A DNA stretch of 64,000 bases from Alphaproteobacteria bacterium (GCA_030424865.1 JAUHVR010000002.1:62001-126000), one strand, 5' to 3'. Shown: positions 1 to 9,605, numbered from the stretch's first letter. A program made the numbers and translations. Notes: generated by a model from the letters alone, not told the origin.

Positions 1-303
1 GTGATAGCGGCGGTCGGTTGGCATCTCGTCGAACGTGCCCTGCCAGGCGGTGACGCCCGCGTGCTGGCTGGCCAGCGCCACCATTTCCGCCGAGGCGTCC
101 ATGGCATCGACCTGGTGGCCGGCTTGGGCAAAATGCCGGGCCGAGGTGCCGGGGCCGCAGCCGAGGTCAAAGATATGCGCCTGCGCGGGAAGGTCGGTCA
201 GAAAGCCCAGAACCTCGGGGTCGGGTTTGGGCTTGGCGACCATCTTGGCGTAATCGCTCGCCTTGGCATCGTAGATGCGGATGGTTTCGTCGTCCTGGGT
301 CAT
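1..303 (-). CDS. Class I SAM-dependent methyltransferase, C-terminus beyond window
   Basis: Partial gene: the start is inside the window (ATG at 303) and the reading frame runs off the left edge after 101 codons. The SAM-binding glycine motif reads DLGCGPGTSARHFA at about residues 46-59, followed by VDAMDASAEMVALA, the usual acidic-loop region that holds the ribose. Together they indicate a small-molecule or protein methyltransferase of the Methyltransf_11/25 type; the substrate cannot be told. Its ATG overlaps the TGA of the DUF3429 gene (ATGA), so it is translationally coupled as the last visible gene of the ispH operon. Confidence 0.85.
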   Translation of the reverse strand, partial: MTQDDETIRIYDAKASDYAKMVAKPKPDPEVLGFLTDLPAQAHIFDLGCGPGTSARHFAQAGHQVDAMDASAEMVALASQHAGVTAWQGTFDEMPTDRRYH

Positions 304-743
304 GCTACCGCCGCTGTGAACAGACTGACCACCACAAGCGTGGTCAATAAAAGGCGCAGGGACATCCACCAGTCTGGCGTTTGCCCCATCTGCGCGGCGC
401 GCCGGTCCAGCGACAAAAGAAGGATGAAACCGACGGCCAACAGCAGCAGCCCTTCGTCCGGCGTCAGCCATTCGAGAAAGACGGGGGTGAAGGGGACAAA
501 CACCCCGTAAAGCGCGGGCAAGGTGCTGAGTGCGTATCCGGTCACGTCGCCTTGTTTGGCGGCAAAGGCCCAGATGCAGCCAGACATGAAGGCAAGGATC
601 GCAACGGCATAAAGGCGCAACACCGCGCCGACCAGATCGCTGGCTTGGCCTGCGTCCAGAACCTGCAACCCCAAGGCACCCGCCGCAAACGGCAGAACGC
701 CACCTAGACCAAGGTACAACGCAGGGCGTGGAATAGCGCTCAC
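300..743 (-). CDS. DUF3429 family membrane protein
   Basis: A 147-residue integral membrane protein. Hydrophobic segments are visible at about residues 8-27, 38-60, 72-92, 97-112 and 127-146. The N-terminal LGLGGVLPFAAGAL and the overall four-to-five helix pattern match the DUF3429 family, which has no assigned reaction. It starts with GTG at 743, overlapping the TGA of the upstream DUF1905 gene (GTGA), and its own TGA overlaps the next ATG. It therefore sits in a tightly coupled operon with ispH. I can infer only an inner-membrane location. Confidence 0.8.
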   Translation of the reverse strand: MSAIPRPALYLGLGGVLPFAAGALGLQVLDAGQASDLVGAVLRLYAVAILAFMSGCIWAFAAKQGDVTGYALSTLPALYGVFVPFTPVFLEWLTPDEGLLLLAVGFILLLSLDRRAAQMGQTPDWWMSLRLLLTTLVVVSLFTAAVA

Positions 744-1024
744 GTGTCGGGCTCCTTTGCGCGGGTCAGGACAGGCTCAACACTGTCCCCTGCCGACAAA
801 CCTAGATCGTTCAACAGGCTTCGGCCAACCCAAATACACCACCCTTTTGACCCGGGAGCGGGACGAAGAGAGCGGGTCAGCGAGTGCCCGTTCAGGTCCA
901 TCTCGACCCGCTGTGCGCCGCCAAGGCTTTGCACGGTTTCATCCGGGACGCGGATCATGTGATGGGTGGCGCGGCCAAGCAGGACGGCCTCGACCTGACT
1001 GGTGAAGGCTGCGCTGCGCGTCAC
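740..1024 (-). CDS. DUF1905-like small protein
   Basis: A 94-residue soluble protein starting with GTG at 1024, overlapping the ispH stop codon. The central part ([20 protein letters not shown], then a beta-rich stretch ending in [13 protein letters not shown]) has the layout of DUF1905 domains: a short beta-barrel with a closing G-x-x-x-GD-x-V motif like AbrB-type swapped barrels. Function is unknown. Coupling by 4-nt overlaps on both sides places it in the ispH operon. Family assignment is by pattern recognition only. Confidence 0.7.
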   Translation of the reverse strand: MTRSAAFTSQVEAVLLGRATHHMIRVPDETVQSLGGAQRVEMDLNGHSLTRSLRPAPGSKGWCIWVGRSLLNDLGLSAGDSVEPVLTRAKEPDT

Positions 1025-1971
1025 GCCGGTTGCCGCAGCACGCGGGGGACCTTGAATTCAACGTTTTCCTGCGCGGTCTCGACCACCTCGACGGTCACGT
1101 CGTAGCGGGCGCGGAAGGCGTCGATGACCTCGTTGATCAGCACTTCGGGGGCCGAGGCCCCGGCGGTGATGCCGATCGACGTGATGCCCTCCAAGGCGCG
1201 CCAGTCGATGTCTTCCGCGCGTTGCACCAGCTGTGAATAGCTGCAGCCCGCCTTGCGCCCGACCTCGACCAGACGCTTCGAGTTTGACGAGTTCGGCGCG
1301 CCGACGACCAGCATGGCATCGGCCATGGGCGCCATGGCCTTGACCGCCTCTTGCCGGTTGGTGGTGGCGTAGCAGATGTCTTCCTTGTGGGGGCCGACGA
1401 TGGCCGGGAAACGCGTCTGAAGCGCCGCCACGATATCCGCCGTGTCATCGACCGACAGGGTGGTTTGGGTAACATAGGCCAGTTGTTCGGGATCGCGCAC
1501 CGCAACCGTCGCCACATCGGCGACGGTTTCGACCAGCAGCACCTCGCCATCCGGCAGTTGGCCCATGGTTCCGACCGTCTCCGGGTGGCCGGCATGGCCG
1601 ATCATGATCATCTGCAGGCCATTGTCCGCGTGGCGCTGCGCCTCGATATGCACCTTGCTGACCAGCGGACAGGTGGCGTCAACAAAGACCATCTCACGCG
1701 CCTGCGCCGCGGCGGGGACGGATTTCGGAACGCCATGGGCGGAAAAGATCACCGGGCGGTCGTCTGGGCATTCCGACAGTTCCTCGACAAAGACCGCGCC
1801 TTTGTCGCGCAGCCCGTCGACGACAAACTTGTTGTGCACGATCTCGTGCCGCACATAGACGGGCGCGCCCCATTTCTGCAGGGCCATCTCGACGATCTTG
1901 ATGGCCCGGTCAACACCGGCGCAAAAGCCGCGCGGGGCGGCCAGATAGAGGGTCAGCGAAGGATGGGACAT
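1021..1971 (-). CDS. ispH: 4-hydroxy-3-methylbut-2-enyl diphosphate reductase
   Basis: IspH (LytB) catalyses the last step of the MEP isoprenoid pathway, reducing HMBPP to IPP and DMAPP with an iron-sulfur cluster. Three conserved cysteines are present: [12 protein letters not shown] near the N-terminus, [12 protein letters not shown], and [11 protein letters not shown]. Family motifs [16 protein letters not shown] and SNSKRLVEV also appear. I chose the ATG at 1971 (316 residues, normal length, beginning [15 protein letters not shown]). The frame stays open upstream to 2106, but those 45 residues are low-complexity and not family-like. It is first gene of an operon with DUF1905, DUF3429 and a methyltransferase, divergent from the cytochrome c gene. 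Confidence 0.97.
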   Translation of the reverse strand: MSHPSLTLYLAAPRGFCAGVDRAIKIVEMALQKWGAPVYVRHEIVHNKFVVDGLRDKGAVFVEELSECPDDRPVIFSAHGVPKSVPAAAQAREMVFVDATCPLVSKVHIEAQRHADNGLQMIMIGHAGHPETVGTMGQLPDGEVLLVETVADVATVAVRDPEQLAYVTQTTLSVDDTADIVAALQTRFPAIVGPHKEDICYATTNRQEAVKAMAPMADAMLVVGAPNSSNSKRLVEVGRKAGCSYSQLVQRAEDIDWRALEGITSIGITAGASAPEVLINEVIDAFRARYDVTVEVVETAQENVEFKVPRVLRQPA

Positions 1972-2129
1972 GTCGGCTCGATCGGATGGTTCCTGCTGGT
2001 TCTTATGTAGCGTCCGAGTTGGCCCGCGTCCATGCGTGCGGCCAATGTCCGGTGCCACGGAAATTTGAATTGACCTTCCCCTGCGGGAAGCCTCGATGGT
2101 CGCCACGTCGAAGATGATCGGAGAACCAC

Positions 2130-2567
2130 GTGCGGATCGTTACCGTTGTTGCCATTCTGGGATGCGGCCCTGCCTGGGCGCAGGGCGTCCTGCCTTTTAC
2201 CGACCCCGCGCGCATCGAAAATGGCGCCACAGTCTATGCCGAGGCCTGTGCCGCGTGCCATGGTGACAATCTGGAAGGGCAGCCAAACTGGCGCGACCGC
2301 GATGCCGATGGATATCTGCCTGCGCCGCCACATGATGAAACAGGACACACCTGGCATCACCCCGACCAGATGCTGATCCAGATCACCGCGCTGGGGACCG
2401 AGGCTTTGGTCGGCGGAACATACAAATCCAACATGGTGGGCTTTTCAGACAGCCTGACGCCGGACCAGATCCTGGATGTGCTGGCTTTCATCAAAAGCAC
2501 ATGGTCCGACGAGGTGATCGAGATCCACAACGACATCAACGCGCGGTTCGAAGCCAGCCGCAACTGA
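2130..2567 (+). CDS. Class I c-type cytochrome, periplasmic
   Basis: A 145-residue monoheme cytochrome c. A short signal peptide (about residues 1-18, ending AWA-Q) is followed by the heme-binding C40-A-A-C43-H44 motif. A distal methionine in KSNMVGFSD probably gives the sixth ligand, and a C-terminal [17 protein letters not shown] helix is typical of the fold. Translation starts at GTG 2130, with GGAG at 2120-2123. It stands alone, divergent from ispH, and ends in a strong terminator. Its redox partner is not evident from the neighbourhood. Confidence 0.9.
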   Translation: MRIVTVVAILGCGPAWAQGVLPFTDPARIENGATVYAEACAACHGDNLEGQPNWRDRDADGYLPAPPHDETGHTWHHPDQMLIQITALGTEALVGGTYKSNMVGFSDSLTPDQILDVLAFIKSTWSDEVIEIHNDINARFEASRN

Positions 2568-2601
2568 AAACGCCCGGGTCCTGTTTCGGACCCGGGCGTT
2601 T
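2568..2601 (+). terminator. Rho-independent-type terminator of the cytochrome c gene
   Basis: A perfect 14-bp stem, AAACGCCCGGGTCC at 2568-2581 and its reverse complement at 2588-2601, closes a 6-nt loop directly after the stop codon. The stem ends in TTT, and being symmetric it could also act on the NYN gene arriving from the other side. Confidence 0.85.
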
Positions 2602-2654
2602 CAATCTGGTTACGCTGGACCGGACGTTCCCCAACGCCTTCCGGTCCGAGCGGG

Positions 2655-3227
2655 TTATTTTCCGGCGGCAACCTCGAAGTTGCGTTCGGCCATCGCCTCA
2701 CGCGGAGGGCGGCCGATGACGTCTTTCAGTTCGTCCAACTCGATAAAGTTGTCCGCCTGGCGACGCAGCTCATCTGCGATCATGGGGGGTTGACTGCGAA
2801 TGGTCGATACAACCGAGACGCGAACACCCTGACGCTGCAGGCTTTCGACCAAGGGGCGGAAATCGCCATCACCCGAGAACAGCACAATGTGGTCGACACG
2901 CGGTGCAAGCTCCATGGCATCGACCGTAAGTTCGATGTCCATGTTGCCTTTGACCTTACGGCGGCCCTGGCTGTCGGTGTATTCCTTGGCGGGCTTCGTC
3001 ACCATGGTGAAGCCGTTGTAGTGCAGCCAATCGACCAGCGGGCGAATTGGCGAGTACTCGTCATTTTCCAGCAAGGCGGTGTAATAGAAGGCCCGAAGCA
3101 TCTTGCCTCGGCGTACAAATTCCTGTCTTAGGAGCTTGTAGTCGATGTCAAACCCAAGTGCCTTTGCGGCGGCATATAAGTTTGAGCCATCTATGAACAG
3201 CGCCAGCCGTTCGTCTTTGTAGAACAT
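2655..3227 (-). CDS. NYN domain (LabA/DUF88-like) putative ribonuclease
   Basis: A 190-residue protein with a PIN-like NYN fold, a family thought to contain metal-dependent ribonucleases. The acidic residues expected at the active site are in ALFIDGSNLY near the start, GNMDIELTVDAM in the middle, and LFSGDGDFRPLV after it. The ATG at 3227 is preceded by GGAAGG at good spacing; the open frame continues 40 codons upstream without family resemblance. It is divergent from folK. RNA target unknown. Confidence 0.87.
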   Translation of the reverse strand: MFYKDERLALFIDGSNLYAAAKALGFDIDYKLLRQEFVRRGKMLRAFYYTALLENDEYSPIRPLVDWLHYNGFTMVTKPAKEYTDSQGRRKVKGNMDIELTVDAMELAPRVDHIVLFSGDGDFRPLVESLQRQGVRVSVVSTIRSQPPMIADELRRQADNFIELDELKDVIGRPPREAMAERNFEVAAGK

Positions 3228-3372
3228 CAAATTTCCTTCCGAACAATTCAGTTTCGCCTCGGAACAACCGTGAGTGAGTGAGAATACGGCGAAACCGGTT
3301 ATCAAATAATAATGATTTCGGTTAGCCGCGCAAGTCGACCGGAACAACCTGAAGTATAGCGGACCTATCCAA

Positions 3373-3933
3373 ATGGATCAAGAATTCCTGATTGCCCTGG
3401 GATCGAACCTGGGTTCAGAGGCTGGAAATCCGGCCCGGACATTGACTGCCGCCCTGAACGCCATGGCGGAAAAAGGGTTGCACATCAAGGCGGTAAGCAG
3501 ATTCTTTTCCACTGCCTGTTTTCCAGTCGGCGCTGGTCCCGATTATGTGAACGCAGCTGCTGTCATAAGATCGTCATATTCACCTGACCGGATTTTGGTC
3601 AATTTGCATGACGTCGAGTACGCCTTTGGCCGGGAACGTATTGAACGCTGGGGAATGCGCAGTCTGGATCTCGATCTGCTTGCACAGGGTGAAACAGTCC
3701 TGCCGGATGCCCAGACTTATGCCAAATGGCATGCTTTGGACCCCGATCTGCAGCGCAAGGCGGCCCCGGACCAATTGATATTGCCGCACCCGCGGCTGCA
3801 GGACCGGGCCTTTGTTCTGGTGCCCCTGCACGACATCGCTCCGGGCTGGCGTCACCCCGTCCTGAAGACCACGGTGGCGGAAATGTGCGCGGCCCTTCCC
3901 GAAAGTGATCTGGCGGGGGTGGTTCCGCTGTGA
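3373..3933 (+). CDS. folK: 2-amino-4-hydroxy-6-hydroxymethyldihydropteridine pyrophosphokinase
   Basis: FolK (HPPK) transfers pyrophosphate from ATP to the pterin in folate synthesis. Diagnostic motifs are ALGSNLGS at the N-terminus, FGRERIERWGMRSLDLDLL containing the metal-binding aspartates, and LPHPRLQDRAFVLVPLHDIAP. At 186 residues it is slightly longer than usual because of an insertion around residues 110-135 (LPDAQTYAKWHALDPDLQRK), which is common in Rhodobacterales. It lies upstream of rpoZ with a 73-nt gap. Confidence 0.95.
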   Translation: MDQEFLIALGSNLGSEAGNPARTLTAALNAMAEKGLHIKAVSRFFSTACFPVGAGPDYVNAAAVIRSSYSPDRILVNLHDVEYAFGRERIERWGMRSLDLDLLAQGETVLPDAQTYAKWHALDPDLQRKAAPDQLILPHPRLQDRAFVLVPLHDIAPGWRHPVLKTTVAEMCAALPESDLAGVVPL

Positions 3934-4006
3934 AATCGCCTTGTCAAGGTCATAGTTCGGGTTTATATCCACACCTTCTGATCCCGCCCCGATACCTGGA
4001 GTGCCC

Positions 4007-4360
4007 ATGGCCCGCGTAACCGTAGAAGACTGCGTCGACAAGGTTCCCAACCGGTTTGAACTTGTGATGCTCGCCGCCCACCGCGCGCGTGAAATCTCGA
4101 CCGGCGCCCCGATCACGGTGGACCGTGACAACGACAAGAACCCGGTCGTCTCGCTGCGTGAGATCGCCGAGGAAACCCAATCCGCCGCCGAACTGCGTGA
4201 ACGTCTGATCGAATCGAACCAGACCCAGATCGAGGTGGACGAGCCGGAAGAAGACGCGATGGCGCTGCTCATGGGTGCCGAAGCCGACAAACCGGCCGAG
4301 GACGACATGTCCGAAGAGAAACTGCTGCGCGCACTGATGGAGGCACAGGGCCAGGGCTAA
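4007..4360 (+). CDS. rpoZ: RNA polymerase omega subunit
   Basis: A 117-residue omega subunit that helps assemble and stabilise RNA polymerase. The N-terminal [19 protein letters not shown] and [16 protein letters not shown] followed by [12 protein letters not shown] are the family core; the acidic C-terminal tail is the usual alphaproteobacterial extension. The ATG at 4007 fits better than an in-frame GTG at 4001, because GGAG lies about 5 nt upstream. It precedes the (p)ppGpp synthetase gene by 33 nt, the conserved rpoZ-spoT/rsh arrangement; omega also forms part of the (p)ppGpp site in proteobacterial polymerase. Confidence 0.97.
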   Translation: MARVTVEDCVDKVPNRFELVMLAAHRAREISTGAPITVDRDNDKNPVVSLREIAEETQSAAELRERLIESNQTQIEVDEPEEDAMALLMGAEADKPAEDDMSEEKLLRALMEAQGQG

Positions 4361-4393
4361 TCCCCGGCCTCTGCCACAAAGGACCAAGGGCAC

Positions 4394-6532
4394 ATGATTT
4401 CGGCAGACGACCTCGTTGCCCTTGTTCAGAATTACAATCCCAATACTGATGCGGACAAGATCCGGGCGGCCTATGACTATGGCCGCCAGATGCATGAGGG
4501 CCAGTTCCGGCACTCGGGCGAGCCCTATTTTTCGCATCCCGTCGCCGTTGCCGCGATCCTGACCGAGCAACAGCTGGATGACGCCACGATCATCACGGCG
4601 CTTCTGCACGACACCATCGAAGACACCAAATCGACCTACCGCGAGATTTCCGAGCAGTTCGGCGATGAGATCGCCATGCTGGTCGACGGGGTCACCAAGC
4701 TGACCAACCTGCAGCTGTCGAACTCGGAAACCAAGCAGGCCGAAAACTTCCGCAAGCTGTTCATGGCGATGTCCAAGGACCTGCGCGTGATCCTGGTCAA
4801 GCTGGCCGACCGCCTGCACAACATGCGCACCATCAAGGCGATGCGGCTTGAGAAGCAGCAGCAAAAGGCGCGCGAGACGATGGATATCTTTGCGCCGCTT
4901 GCGGGCCGGATGGGCATGCAGTCGATGCGCGAAGAGCTGGAGGATCTGGCGTTCCGCGTGCTGAATCCCGAGGGCCGCGCCAGCATCATCCGCCGCTTCA
5001 TCACGCTGCAGAAAGAAACCGGCGACGTGGTGCAGAAGATCACCAGCGACATGCGCTTCGAGATCGAGAATGTCGGCATCGATGCACAGGTCTTTGGCCG
5101 GGCGAAAAAGCCCTATTCGATTTGGCGCAAGATGCAGGAAAAAGGCATCGGCTTTTCGCGACTGTCCGACATCTACGGCTTTCGCGTGATCACCCGGAAC
5201 GAGATGGATTGCTACCGCGCGCTGGGCGCGATCCACCAGCGCTGGCGCGCCGTGCCGGGGCGGTTCAAGGACTATGTCAGCCAGCCCAAAACCAACGGCT
5301 ATCGCTCGATCCACACCACGGTCTCGGGGCGCGACGGCAAGCGGGTCGAGGTGCAGATCCGCACCCAGCAGATGCACGACGTTGCCGAAACCGGCGTTGC
5401 GGCACACTGGAGCTATCGCGACGGCGAACGCTCGGAAAACCCCTTTGCCGTGGACCCGGCCAAGTGGATTTCCTCGCTGACCGAACAGTTCACCGCCGAA
5501 GAGGACCACGACGAATTTCTCGAGGCTGTGAAGCTCGAGATGTATTCGGACCAGGTATTCTGCTTCACGCCCAAGGGCGACGTGGTCAAGCTGCCGCGCG
5601 GGGCGACGCCGATCGATTTCGCTTATGCGATCCACACCCGAATCGGGTCGAAATGTGTGGGCGCCAAGGTCGACGGGATTCGGGTTCCGCTGTGGACAAG
5701 GTTGAAAAACGGGCAATCGGTCGATGTGATCATCGCCGAGGGCCAAATGCCGCAGCCCACCTGGTTGGACATCGCGATCACGGGCAAGGCCAAGGCGGCG
5801 ATCCGTCGGTCCCTACGCGAGCTGGATCGCGAACGCTTTGTGAAACTAGGCCGCGAACTGGCGCGGTCCGCCTTTGACCACGTGGGCAAAAAGGCCAGCG
5901 ACAAGGTGCTGGAAAAGGCCGCGCGGACGCTGCGGCTGGACGACAAGGAAACCCTGCTGGCCCGGCTGGGCAGTGCCGAAATCACCGCAAACTCGGTTGT
6001 TCAGGCTGTTTATCCTGAACTTTCCAGCGATCACGGCGATGAAGTCGAACCCAAACGCAGCGTCGTGGGGCTGGCGCATGGCCAGTCGTTCGAGCGCGCC
6101 GCCTGCTGTCAGCCGCTTCCGGGCGAACGGATTGTCGGCCTTGCGCGTAGAGGAAAAGGCGTGATCGTGCACGCCATCGACTGCGCGGCCCTGGCCGACT
6201 ACGAAGAGCAGCCGTCGATCTGGATCGACCTGCATTGGGTCGATGGCAAGCACCCGCCGGTCTATTCCGCCAGCATCGAGCTGACCATCGGAAACGACGC
6301 GGGTGTGCTGGGACGGATTTGCACATTGATTGGCGAGCGCAAGGCCAATATCTCGGACCTGCATTTCCTCGACAGGAAGCCGGACTTCTATCGCCTGTCG
6401 CTGGACGTGGAACTTCGGGATGCCCAGCATCTGCACTCGGTCATGTCCGCGCTAGAGGCGGAAAGCGATGTGGCGATGGTGCAGCGGCGCAGGGATCCCA
6501 CCCTGGCAAAGACAGCGGCTGCGGCCGAGTAA
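4394..6532 (+). CDS. rsh: Bifunctional (p)ppGpp synthetase/hydrolase (Rsh)
   Basis: A 712-residue RelA/SpoT homolog that makes and degrades the stringent-response alarmone. Domains in order: an HD hydrolase with HSGEPYFSHPVAVAAIL and TALLHDTIEDT (about residues 40-90), so hydrolysis should be active; a synthetase with RLSDIYGFRVIT and QPKTNGYRSIHTTV then VEVQIRT (about 255-340); a TGS domain with VFCFTPKGDVVKLPRGATP (about 390-450); a zinc-finger-like CCQPLPG region; and a C-terminal ACT domain (about 640-705). Alphaproteobacteria normally have this single long RSH. It follows rpoZ closely and is probably co-transcribed with the DUF2062 gene. Confidence 0.96.
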   Translation: MISADDLVALVQNYNPNTDADKIRAAYDYGRQMHEGQFRHSGEPYFSHPVAVAAILTEQQLDDATIITALLHDTIEDTKSTYREISEQFGDEIAMLVDGVTKLTNLQLSNSETKQAENFRKLFMAMSKDLRVILVKLADRLHNMRTIKAMRLEKQQQKARETMDIFAPLAGRMGMQSMREELEDLAFRVLNPEGRASIIRRFITLQKETGDVVQKITSDMRFEIENVGIDAQVFGRAKKPYSIWRKMQEKGIGFSRLSDIYGFRVITRNEMDCYRALGAIHQRWRAVPGRFKDYVSQPKTNGYRSIHTTVSGRDGKRVEVQIRTQQMHDVAETGVAAHWSYRDGERSENPFAVDPAKWISSLTEQFTAEEDHDEFLEAVKLEMYSDQVFCFTPKGDVVKLPRGATPIDFAYAIHTRIGSKCVGAKVDGIRVPLWTRLKNGQSVDVIIAEGQMPQPTWLDIAITGKAKAAIRRSLRELDRERFVKLGRELARSAFDHVGKKASDKVLEKAARTLRLDDKETLLARLGSAEITANSVVQAVYPELSSDHGDEVEPKRSVVGLAHGQSFERAACCQPLPGERIVGLARRGKGVIVHAIDCAALADYEEQPSIWIDLHWVDGKHPPVYSASIELTIGNDAGVLGRICTLIGERKANISDLHFLDRKPDFYRLSLDVELRDAQHLHSVMSALEAESDVAMVQRRRDPTLAKTAAAAE

Positions 6533-6547
6533 CAAGGAACCCCGCTC

Positions 6548-7195
6548 TTGGTCTTCAAGCGCCGAGACAAGCGACCGGTCTGGAGGATCGTGGTCGAGGC
6601 CCTGTGGCCTCGGGGGGGATGGGCGCGCGCCGCGCAATACGTGAAGCACCGTTTGCGCCGCTTGCCGGATTCGCCGGAAAAAATCGCACGCGGAATTTTC
6701 GCCGGGGTCTTTACCACGTTCACGCCGTTCTACGGGCTGCACTTCTTTGTTGCGGCCATTTTGGCGACGATCATGCGCGGCAATATCCTGGCCTCGCTGC
6801 TGGCCACCTTTTTCGGCAATCCGCTGACCTATGTGCCGATCGGCATGATCTCGATGCGCACCGGATACTGGTTGCTGGACCTGCGCTCGCGCCCGGTCGA
6901 GCATGGGTCACTCGGGCGCAAGTTCCTTGAGGCCGGGCGCGATCTGAAAGACAACCTCTGGGCCCTGTTTGGCGGTCGCCGCGCCGATTGGCACGACCTG
7001 CGGATCTTCTACGACGAGGTCTTTTTCCCCTACATGGTCGGCGGGATCATTCCCGGCATCATCTGCGGGCTTGTGGCCTATTACCTGTCCGTGCCGCTGA
7101 TCCGGGCTTATCAGAACCGGCGCAAGCGTCTGCTGGCCGAAAAATCTGCGCGGCGGGCCAAGAAACCGGCTGACGCCCCCTCTGTCGGGGAATAG
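6548..7195 (+). CDS. DUF2062 family membrane protein
   Basis: A 215-residue inner-membrane protein. The segment SPEKIARGIFAGVFTTFTPFYGLHF followed by FFGNPLTYVPI is the DUF2062 signature, and a second pair of hydrophobic helices (VGGIIPGIICGLVAYYLSV) lies near the C-terminus. The tail is basic. It appears to start with TTG at 6548, with AAGGA about 10 nt upstream; no ATG lies in a better position. Biochemical function is unknown. It sits between rsh and pdxJ as in other Rhodobacterales. Confidence 0.85.
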   Translation: MVFKRRDKRPVWRIVVEALWPRGGWARAAQYVKHRLRRLPDSPEKIARGIFAGVFTTFTPFYGLHFFVAAILATIMRGNILASLLATFFGNPLTYVPIGMISMRTGYWLLDLRSRPVEHGSLGRKFLEAGRDLKDNLWALFGGRRADWHDLRIFYDEVFFPYMVGGIIPGIICGLVAYYLSVPLIRAYQNRRKRLLAEKSARRAKKPADAPSVGE

Positions 7196-7228
7196 GGTGC
7201 CGGCAGAACCTGATCCGGGACTTACGAC

Positions 7229-7981
7229 ATGACTGATTTTGCGGGACGCCTGCGCCTGGGCGTGAACATCGACCATGTGGCCACCGTGCGCAACGCGCGG
7301 GGCGGAGCCTATCCAGATCCGCTTCGGGCTGCCAAGATTGCCGAAGAGGCCGGTGCGGATGGGATCACCGCACACCTGCGCGAAGACCGCCGGCATATCT
7401 CGGACGCCGACATCGACGGTCTGATGGAGGTGCTTTCGGTGCCGCTGAATTTCGAGATGGCAGCGACCCAAGAGATGCAGGCGATTGCCCTGCGTCACAA
7501 GCCGCACGCCGTCTGCATCGTGCCCGAAAAGCGCGAGGAAAAGACCACCGAAGGCGGGCTGGAAGTTGCACGCGAAGAAAACCGCCTTGCGCATTTCATT
7601 GCCCCGCTGCGTGATGCCGGCTGCCGTGTCTCGATCTTCATCGCCGCTGATAAGCGCCAGATCGAGGCGGCGCATCGCATCGGCGCCCAGGTGATCGAGC
7701 TGCACACCGGTGCCTATTGCGACGCCCATGCCGAGGGGGATTTTGCCACCCGCGACCGCGAGCTTGAGGCGCTGCGCGAGATGTCCGCCTTTGCCCACTC
7801 GCTGGGGCTCGAGGTGCATGCGGGTCACGGCCTGACCTATGACACGGTCCAGCCTGTCGCGGCCTTCCCCGAGGTGATGGAGCTGAACATCGGCCATTTC
7901 CTGATCGGCGAGTCGATCTTCATGGGGCTTGACCCGGCGATCCGCGAGATGCGCCGCCTGATGGACAGCGCACGCGACTGA
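7229..7981 (+). CDS. pdxJ: Pyridoxine 5'-phosphate synthase
   Basis: PdxJ condenses 1-deoxy-D-xylulose 5-phosphate with 3-amino-2-oxopropyl phosphate to give pyridoxine 5'-phosphate. The 250-residue TIM barrel begins with [19 protein letters not shown], contains [14 protein letters not shown], a catalytic-glutamate region [10 protein letters not shown], and ends with [10 protein letters not shown] and [16 protein letters not shown], all family landmarks. Length is standard. It precedes the LysE-type exporter and acpS in the same direction. Confidence 0.97.
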   Translation: MTDFAGRLRLGVNIDHVATVRNARGGAYPDPLRAAKIAEEAGADGITAHLREDRRHISDADIDGLMEVLSVPLNFEMAATQEMQAIALRHKPHAVCIVPEKREEKTTEGGLEVAREENRLAHFIAPLRDAGCRVSIFIAADKRQIEAAHRIGAQVIELHTGAYCDAHAEGDFATRDRELEALREMSAFAHSLGLEVHAGHGLTYDTVQPVAAFPEVMELNIGHFLIGESIFMGLDPAIREMRRLMDSARD

Positions 7982-8027
7982 TCTCGGAAGGATCGACAGA
8001 GCTGCCTTGGAAGGGCATCCTAGCGCG

Positions 8028-8648
8028 ATGACGTTGGCACCAACCATTCTGATTCTCGTCGGCTGGGCCTTGGCCGGTGGCAGCCCCGGGCCCGCCACCC
8101 TGGCCATTTCCGGAACTGCCATGTCGCGGGGACGCCGCGCGGGTGTGTTGATCGCCAGCGGCGTGATCGCCGGGTCGGCCAGCTGGGGCATCGCCGCAGG
8201 TCTGGGCATGAGCGCGATCATGGTCGCCAATGCCTGGATATTCGAGGTCGTGCGCTACGCGGGGGCGCTCTATCTTTTGTACCTCGCCGCCAAATCCCTG
8301 CGCCGCGCTGCCACGCCGGGGGATGCGCCCGCATCCCGGACACCGCCAAGCGATGGAGGTGTCTTTCTGCAGGGTTTTCTGATTCATATCACCAATCCCA
8401 AGGCCATTCTGTCCTGGGGGGCGATCTATGCCATCGCCTTGCCGGCTGATGCGGGCCCGGCCCAGGTCTGGACGCTGTTCGCGCTGCTGTCGATGACCTC
8501 GATGACGGTGTTCTGGGGGTATGGCCTGCTGTTTTCCTCGGCCCGTGTTTCGGCGGCCTACCTGCGTCTGCGCCGCTGGTTCGACGGCGCTTTTGCGTTG
8601 CTCTTTGGGGCGGCAAGCCTGAAACTTCTGACCGCGAGGATTGTCTGA
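8028..8648 (+). CDS. LysE/RhtB family amino-acid exporter
   Basis: About 206 residues with five to six hydrophobic helices. The first segment ILVGWALAGGSPGPATLAIS followed by MSRGRRAGVLIASGVIAG is the LysE/RhtB signature, and GFLIHITNPKAILSWGAIYA is the second conserved block. Such proteins export amino acids or related metabolites; the substrate is not predictable. ATG 8028 is chosen, but an in-frame TTG at 8007 preceded by GGAAGG is an alternative start. Its TGA shares one base with the ATG of the next gene. Confidence 0.88.
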   Translation: MTLAPTILILVGWALAGGSPGPATLAISGTAMSRGRRAGVLIASGVIAGSASWGIAAGLGMSAIMVANAWIFEVVRYAGALYLLYLAAKSLRRAATPGDAPASRTPPSDGGVFLQGFLIHITNPKAILSWGAIYAIALPADAGPAQVWTLFALLSMTSMTVFWGYGLLFSSARVSAAYLRLRRWFDGAFALLFGAASLKLLTARIV

Positions 8649-9094
8649 TGCTACGATTTACCTTGGCCCTTTGGGCGTCGCTGATGGCCTCGGGCGCCTT
8701 TGCCCAGGATCTGCATGAGTGTGACTGGATGGCCATGGCAGGCAACATCGCCGAGCCGTGGGAGGACAACACCCGCACCTTTGCCAATGGCAACGTGCGG
8801 CTGGCGGTGCTGGACACCATCGAACCTGCCGCCGGGGCCTATCACTTGCTGTTGCTGTCGCCTCCGTTCGATGAAATCGGCGAGCGCCAGTGCCGGGTGA
8901 TCAGCCTGGATGGCGGTGTTGGTTTCGGCGCGTTCGACTGGCCAAGGCTTGATGCAAGCTATGACCCGTCGGTGGGCCTGACCTTTCATGTCCGCGTGCA
9001 AAGATATGACGCCGTCATTGCGAACTATGTCTGGAACTGGTTGACCTTCACGCTCAATCAGTCCACCGGCCAGATCAACACCTGGCTGCAATGA
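8648..9094 (+). CDS. Hypothetical exported protein
   Basis: A 148-residue protein with a clear signal peptide (hydrophobic residues 3-18, cleavage after AFA, mature QDLHECDW). The mature part holds two cysteines (in HECDW and RQCRV) that could form a disulfide, and beta-rich aromatic stretches ending [20 protein letters not shown] recognise no named family. It is coupled to the LysE gene (TGATG) and lies 7 nt before acpS, so it is part of the pdxJ-acpS-lepB run; probably periplasmic. Confidence 0.7.
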   Translation: MLRFTLALWASLMASGAFAQDLHECDWMAMAGNIAEPWEDNTRTFANGNVRLAVLDTIEPAAGAYHLLLLSPPFDEIGERQCRVISLDGGVGFGAFDWPRLDASYDPSVGLTFHVRVQRYDAVIANYVWNWLTFTLNQSTGQINTWLQ

Positions 9095-9101
9095 GAGTGA
9101 C

Positions 9102-9506
9102 ATGATCCTGGGCATCGGCACCGACCTGGCAAACATCGACCGGATCCAGGGCACCCTGGATCGTTTTGGCGACCGGTTCCGCAACCGCGTGTTTACCGAG
9201 ATCGAGCAGCGCAAGGCCGAGAACCGCGCCGATGTGGCGGGCACCTATGCCAAGCGCTGGGCCGCGAAAGAGGCCTGCTCCAAGGCGCTGGGCACCGGAT
9301 TGCGCATGGGGATCTCCTGGAAGGACATGGCGGTCAGCAACCTGCGGACCGGGCAGCCGGTGATGAAGGTCACAGGCTGGGCCGCCGAACGCCTGGACCA
9401 GATGACGCCTGCGGGGCACGAGGCGATCATCCATGTCACCCTGACCGACGATCATCCCTGGGCGCAGGCCTTTGTGGTGATCGAGGCACGGCCCCTTTCC
9501 GCTTGA
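9102..9506 (+). CDS. acpS: Holo-[acyl-carrier-protein] synthase
   Basis: AcpS transfers 4'-phosphopantetheine from CoA to apo-ACP. The 134-residue protein starts [15 protein letters not shown] (metal-binding Asp) and has [15 protein letters not shown] with the conserved glutamate and lysine, the two hallmarks of the family. The C-terminal strand [18 protein letters not shown] is also typical. It lies between a small exported protein and lepB, the usual Rhodobacterales order. Confidence 0.96.
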   Translation: MILGIGTDLANIDRIQGTLDRFGDRFRNRVFTEIEQRKAENRADVAGTYAKRWAAKEACSKALGTGLRMGISWKDMAVSNLRTGQPVMKVTGWAAERLDQMTPAGHEAIIHVTLTDDHPWAQAFVVIEARPLSA

Positions 9507-9605
9507 ATCCGGGGAACTTGCGCTGTCCGGACACGGCCATTGCTTGACACCCGACCGGCACCCCCTCATGTAGCCTTGGGCAGTTCATGAAAAGGGACCC
9601 AAGGC

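Noticed and set aside
3950-5746. Long open frame (about 598 codons) on the minus strand opposite rpoZ and rsh
   Set aside because: It mirrors two certain genes; in GC-rich DNA the opposite strand of a codon-biased gene stays open. The translation is rich in Arg/His/Gly and has no family resemblance.
9544-9576. Possible sigma-70 promoter before lepB (TTGACA at 9544)
   Set aside because: The -35 is perfect, but no -10 lies at 16-18 nt; the best match, TAGCCT, is 21 nt away.
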